A DNA stretch of 64,000 nucleotides. Origin: Roseateles aquatilis (lineage in GTDB: Bacteria; Pseudomonadota; Gammaproteobacteria; Burkholderiales; Burkholderiaceae_C). Below are positions 60,416 to 64,000 of this stretch, piece by piece. Every line of letters begins with the position of its first letter. The stretch's first letter is position 1. The notes below the pieces were generated by a model. It was given only the letters and a program-made list of their open reading frames with translations, searched no databases and was not told the origin of the DNA. Both the position numbers and the translations under genes were made by a program. Location of the stretch: NCBI RefSeq assembly GCF_002205645.1, contig NZ_NIOF01000002.1, positions 557,657 to 621,656 on the forward strand, in the 5' to 3' direction.

Positions 60416-61993
60416 ATGCTGAGAATAACTGCTGTAGTTTTACTGGCCTTGACTTTCGGCCCGACATTCGCTGCCGTTCCCGCTCCCCAGTCTGGATCGG
60501 CCTATTCCCCGCTTCCGCTGGGCAACACGTCGCTCCCTCAGAAAGTCACCAAGGAAATTCTGGCAAACGGAGTGACTCACTATCGCTTCAAGCGCGGCTC
60601 GGCAAGTAGCTCCGGCCATTGGATGCTGATGAGTGAACCTCTTGCCAGCGCTGAAGGCGTGACCGCAGCGCTTGCGTGTTTCCGAGAACTGGGCGTTGCT
60701 GATCCAGTCATCGCAGCCCATCGTTTGGGTGTCAGTCAAGATTATCAAGTGGCGAGCGGCGGTCGATTTGAAACGCGGATCAGCGCCCAGCGCGAGGAAC
60801 TGCGTGCGAAGCGGGCGGGCTGTACCTTGGTCGCCAGGCACACGTCTGAGGATGAGAGCAACGTTTTCGGACCATGGGTGGTCGATGTTGTGGAGATTGC
60901 ATCTGATGCGCCGGTGGAGCTGAAGGTTGTTGCCGGTCCGCAGGGCTCCAAGATGCGTCAGCGGACAAGTGTCTTGTCCAAGGCTGCAGGTGCGATCGTG
61001 GCGGTCAACGCTGGATTCTTTGTAGAGGAGGGCGTTGATGGGTATCCGGGACAGGCTGCTGGCATATCCGTGGTGGACGGGCAACTCGAGAGCGGACCAG
61101 TTGCCGCGCGCTCGGCGCTGGTAATTCATGCAGGAAAAGAGCCTGCAGCGAAGTTGGTCAAGGACCTCGCGTTGTCCCTCCAGTTGGTGGGCAGCGACGG
61201 CACCCGAATCAAGGTCGACGGAGTCAATCGGAAACCCGGCCTTGCGCGCAACTGCGGCCGGGATGGTAATGATTTCCCTCTTCACGACTACACGTGCAAA
61301 TACGAAGACGATGCCGTGTACTTTCCGAGGGGGAGCGGATTCATTCCTTTGACGTCAAATCTTGACGGCTCGGCTCGGCGCTTCGCCATTGACCGAGAGG
61401 GTGTCCTCAGCAGCCTCAAACCTGGAGATGCCGCCGCTCCCGGCGATGCCATGATGGTGGTGACGCCCGCCAGTGCCCGCCTTCAAGAGATGGAGCGGAT
61501 GGCATCTGCAGGAACGCAAGTCAGGCTCGTCGCAAAGAGTGCTGAAAAAGACCTCTTCTCCGCCGGCTCGTACGCGGTGAATGGCGGGCCAGTGTTAATC
61601 CGCGTCGGTCAGGAGATCCGAGAGGAAGTGGAAGAAGGCTGGTCTATCGGGTTGGTGCGCGACTCGATACATGACTTGCACATGCACGAATGGGTAAATC
61701 GCAGAAATCCTCGGACGGCCTTCGGGATCAAGGATGACGGCACGCTGCTGCTGCTCACCGTGGATGGGCATCGGCATGGCACCAGTGTCGGCATGACCAT
61801 CGAGGAGCTTCGTCAAGTCATGAAATCGCTAGGGGCTCGTGATGCGATAAACCTCGACGGCGGGGGCTCCACCGCCATGGTGTTGTCCGACAAGCTGGTG
61901 AATCTACCGAGTGACCTGACCGGAGAGCGTGCCATCGGAGATGCATTGCTCTTCGTGCCACGCAAGAACGTTGGCAAATGGGGCAACCCATGA
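60416..61993 (+). CDS. Exported phosphodiester glycosidase (NAGPA-domain protein)
   Basis: The 525-residue protein has a signal peptide ending GPTFA-A (about residue 19). Its C-terminal NAGPA (DUF2233) domain shows FGIKDDGTLLLLTVDG, GMTIEELRQVMKSLGARDAINLDGGGSTAMVLSDK and, earlier, GAIVAVNAGFF. NLDGGGSTAMV is the catalytic signature of phosphodiester glycosidases, which remove a sugar such as GlcNAc from a phosphodiester bond. The N-terminal 170 residues are not recognised. It is exported, so the cleavage would occur in the periplasm. It is placed between the receptor and a sugar porter, and its stop overlaps the porter's ATG (ATGA). Confidence 0.9.
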   Translation: MLRITAVVLLALTFGPTFAAVPAPQSGSAYSPLPLGNTSLPQKVTKEILANGVTHYRFKRGSASSSGHWMLMSEPLASAEGVTAALACFRELGVADPVIAAHRLGVSQDYQVASGGRFETRISAQREELRAKRAGCTLVARHTSEDESNVFGPWVVDVVEIASDAPVELKVVAGPQGSKMRQRTSVLSKAAGAIVAVNAGFFVEEGVDGYPGQAAGISVVDGQLESGPVAARSALVIHAGKEPAAKLVKDLALSLQLVGSDGTRIKVDGVNRKPGLARNCGRDGNDFPLHDYTCKYEDDAVYFPRGSGFIPLTSNLDGSARRFAIDREGVLSSLKPGDAAAPGDAMMVVTPASARLQEMERMASAGTQVRLVAKSAEKDLFSAGSYAVNGGPVLIRVGQEIREEVEEGWSIGLVRDSIHDLHMHEWVNRRNPRTAFGIKDDGTLLLLTVDGHRHGTSVGMTIEELRQVMKSLGARDAINLDGGGSTAMVLSDKLVNLPSDLTGERAIGDALLFVPRKNVGKWGNP

Positions 61994-63705
61994 AACCGCT
62001 GTTTAAAGATTCTCGAGCCAGCCTTGTGTTGGCCATCAGCGGCATGGGGGGGCTCCTCTATGGGGTCGACATCGGCGTCATCGACCCCGCGCTGCGATAT
62101 CTCAATCGATCCATTCAGCTATCCGAGAGTGAACTCTCCGCAATCGTCGCCGCGGTGCTGGCGGGGTCCGTACTCGGATCAATCGTCGCCGGAGTCTTGG
62201 CAGACTGGCTCGGACGCAAGCGAATGATGATCGGAAGCGGGCTGATTTTTGTCGCCAGTGTGGGCGTCATCTTTGCTTCCCAGTCATTCGCTTCCCTGAT
62301 GGTTGGGCGACTCCTCCAGGGTGCCAGCGGCGGTCTGATTGCCGTCGTGGTTCCGCTCTATTTGGCGGAATGCCTTTCCGCCAATGTTCGCGGTCGCGGT
62401 GCTGCAATCTTTCAATTCATGCTGACGGTGGGCATCGTCCTCGCGGCTTTCGTCGGCAGCTACTACACGACTGCGGCGGAGAGAGAAATCGCGCTCGCAG
62501 CGGGCAACGCGGCCAGGGCCGCCGCTGCGTCCGATGACGCGTGGCGGGGGATGTTCCTGGCCGTGGTCTATCCGGGCATTCTCTTCTTGGTAGGCACATT
62601 TCTTCTCCCAGAATCGCCGCGATGGCTGGTCTTGAAAGGAGAGGTGGCTCGTGCCAAAGCCGCTTTGCGCCTGCTGCGATCGGACGAAAGCTTTCTAGTA
62701 GAGCTCGACGAAATAAGAAGGTCCATCACTCAGCAGAGTTTGCAGAAAACTTCGGTGATGTCGACTCTCGGCGAGATATTCAGTACCAAGCGATATGTTC
62801 TGCCGTTCATTTTGAGTTGCGCAGTCCTTGGATTCTGCCAAGCGACCGGCATCAACTCGATGCTGCAGTACATGACAACGATCCTGCAGAAGGCGGGGCT
62901 TGATCCGGTGACGTCATCGCTCTACGGGACTGGCATCAAGGTTTTGAATGCCGTTGTCACCATTGCAGCAATTTATCTGGTAGAGCGGAAAGGGCGGGTA
63001 TTTCTTCTGTCGATCGGTACAGCGGGAATCGCGATTTCTCTTGCCGTCCTTTCAATAACTTTTCATACGTTTGAGTCACAACGAATCGATATCAAGGCTG
63101 AAGTTGCAGCGATGGTCCGAGAGGGCAGCTTGGATCTCAACTTGGAGAACCTCAAGGTTCCCGGCGGCGGACTGAACCTAGCTTCCGGCGTGCAGGTCAG
63201 CGTGCTGATCAGGCAGGGGGACAAGCAGATCCTGAAAGAGGCGTTTATGGCCGCCGGCGCAGTGCCGGATGAAACAGCTGCCCGGCATGTTCTTCGAGTT
63301 CCAAGACTTGTTGACTCTTCGCAAACGACACCCTACGAACTTGAGATTCTTCGCGCGGAGGTGGGGCCGATCCCAAGCCCGCTTGTTGGTCTGTTGAGCG
63401 CGCTTTGCATCGGACTCTTCATTGCATCGTTCTCCATTGGACCGGGTGTGTGTGTCTGGCTGGCGCTTTCGGAGCTGATGCCAAACCGCATCCGGTCCGT
63501 CGGGATGGGAATCGCGTTGCTGATCAATCAGGGAATCTCGACTTTGATTGCGCTGACATTTCTGCCTATCGCTGGACAGCACGGTTTCCATGCGATGTTT
63601 GCCTTTTGGGCGGTGTGTACGACGATGTTCTTTGTGGTCGTCAGGGCATTTCTCCCTGAGACCCGCGGACGGTCGCTTGAAGAAATCGAGAAGTCATTCT
63701 CGTGA
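61990..63705 (+). CDS. Sugar-porter MFS transporter with extra periplasmic domain
   Basis: The 571-residue protein has sugar-porter signatures: DWLGRKRMMIGSG after TM2, LPESPRWLVLKGE after TM6 and PETRGRSLEEIEKSF at the end, with twelve helices. It is about 100 residues longer than typical members. The surplus lies in the loop between TM9 and TM10 (about 365-460, IDIKAEVAAMVREGSLDL to ELEILRAEVGPIP), which should face the periplasm. That insert could bind ligand or dock the glycosidase. The ATG at 61990 overlaps the glycosidase stop; an ATG four codons earlier is possible. It is predicted to import the sugar freed by the glycosidase. Confidence 0.9.
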   Translation: MKPLFKDSRASLVLAISGMGGLLYGVDIGVIDPALRYLNRSIQLSESELSAIVAAVLAGSVLGSIVAGVLADWLGRKRMMIGSGLIFVASVGVIFASQSFASLMVGRLLQGASGGLIAVVVPLYLAECLSANVRGRGAAIFQFMLTVGIVLAAFVGSYYTTAAEREIALAAGNAARAAAASDDAWRGMFLAVVYPGILFLVGTFLLPESPRWLVLKGEVARAKAALRLLRSDESFLVELDEIRRSITQQSLQKTSVMSTLGEIFSTKRYVLPFILSCAVLGFCQATGINSMLQYMTTILQKAGLDPVTSSLYGTGIKVLNAVVTIAAIYLVERKGRVFLLSIGTAGIAISLAVLSITFHTFESQRIDIKAEVAAMVREGSLDLNLENLKVPGGGLNLASGVQVSVLIRQGDKQILKEAFMAAGAVPDETAARHVLRVPRLVDSSQTTPYELEILRAEVGPIPSPLVGLLSALCIGLFIASFSIGPGVCVWLALSELMPNRIRSVGMGIALLINQGISTLIALTFLPIAGQHGFHAMFAFWAVCTTMFFVVVRAFLPETRGRSLEEIEKSFS

Positions 63706-63756
63706 GATGCAAGAAGTACGCGCCACGCGTCCAGGTTCTGTGGAGCGAGAGCCGAT

Positions 63757-63784
63757 GAAGTCGCCGCGATGATGCGGCGGCTTC
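63757..63784 (+). terminator. Possible terminator after the sugar porter
   Basis: An 11-bp stem (63757-63767 with 63774-63784, one G-T pair) has a GATGAT loop. There is no T run after it, so termination is uncertain. Confidence 0.4.
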
Positions 63785-63953
63785 GATCCAGCGAGCATGG
63801 CCGGCAGCTCATGGAGGTGGACGGTGTTTTCTATCGGAGTTCTCAAGGTGGGAGGTCCATGGGCGACACTCATGTGAGCACGACAATGTGCAGGGCGGGA
63901 CCTGTCCTGAATTTTGTGTGCGAGGCATAACATGACCCGACCCCGGAGCATTT

Positions 63954-64000
63954 ATGCCAATCGACAAACCGCTGAGCAAGACCAAGCTGAGGAACGCCGC
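63954..64000 (+). CDS. Start of an unidentified gene, possibly a mobile-element gene
   Basis: An ATG behind CCGGAG opens a frame (MPIDKPLSKTKLRNA) that runs off the window. Too little is visible to name it. The preceding bases from about 63897 (GGGACCTGTCCTGAATTTTG) look like the terminal inverted repeat style of some IS256-type elements, and short MPI-starting N-termini occur among such transposases, but neither point is strong. Confidence 0.35.
   Translation, partial: MPIDKPLSKTKLRNA

Noticed and set aside
1..64000. tRNA, rRNA and CRISPR genes
   Set aside because: No cloverleaf-like sequence with TTCGAATC-type arms, rRNA core or regular spacer repeat was recognised by eye; a covariance search would be needed to be sure.

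Overview
The window is a GC-rich bacterial chromosome segment that looks like a Burkholderiales betaproteobacterium, possibly of the Roseateles/Mitsuaria/Leptothrix type. The reasons are GC-rich third codon positions in most genes, a Bug-family binding protein beside a tartrate dehydrogenase, TctDE-type signalling, PEP-CTERM proteins, a DUF4142 protein and FecI/FecR/TonB-receptor modules. The genus is inference. I saw no rRNA, tRNA or CRISPR array.

0-10 kb holds the 3' end of a DHA2 drug exporter, a dicarboxylate transporter, a stand-alone receiver protein, an AsmA protein, and an envelope/stress group (phospholipase-D lipoprotein, ferritin-like protein, DUF1328 protein, small secreted and anchored proteins, an OmpA-type lipoprotein).

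10-25 kb looks like an adhesion locus. It has a LuxR-type response regulator, a complete type I secretion system (HlyD, LapB-like ABC transporter, TolC), a cysteine-rich copper-storage-like protein and a 1029-residue Ig-repeat protein without an N-terminal signal peptide. Two EAL-HDOD paralogues flank these genes, one strongly degenerate, and a 7TM-DISM sensor kinase follows. Three AT-rich control regions of the locus share a TTGCTA motif.

25-33 kb is signalling: a four-gene run (MEDS protein, hybrid kinase, OmpR-type regulator, PAS-GAF hybrid kinase), then an FNR-type regulator. That regulator is divergent, across a near-consensus FNR box, from a protein resembling only the carbamoyl-phosphate domain of ornithine carbamoyltransferase without its STRTR motif.

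33-44 kb encodes secreted and surface proteins: a GH128-like glucanase with a large di-haem oxidoreductase, an MFS transporter, a candidate structured small RNA, an alpha/beta hydrolase, a three-gene PEP-CTERM/metalloprotease cluster with a perfect CRP-type half-site pair upstream, HU and an enoyl-CoA hydratase-like protein.

44-51 kb is an iron-uptake operon: Fur-like box, FecI sigma factor, FecR, siderophore receptor, a secreted protein and a PepSY membrane protein. 51-54 kb carries a LysR regulator divergent from tartrate dehydrogenase, then a Bug protein.

From about 54.0 kb to the end the codon use is visibly less GC-rich. This section encodes a TctE/TctD pair divergent from an ABC-type binding protein that has no permease or ATPase. 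A TonB-dependent receptor, a phosphodiester glycosidase and a sugar-porter MFS protein with an extra periplasmic domain follow. I read it as a possibly acquired sense-import-cleave-uptake system for a phosphodiester-linked sugar, and it is the best candidate in the window for an undescribed system.
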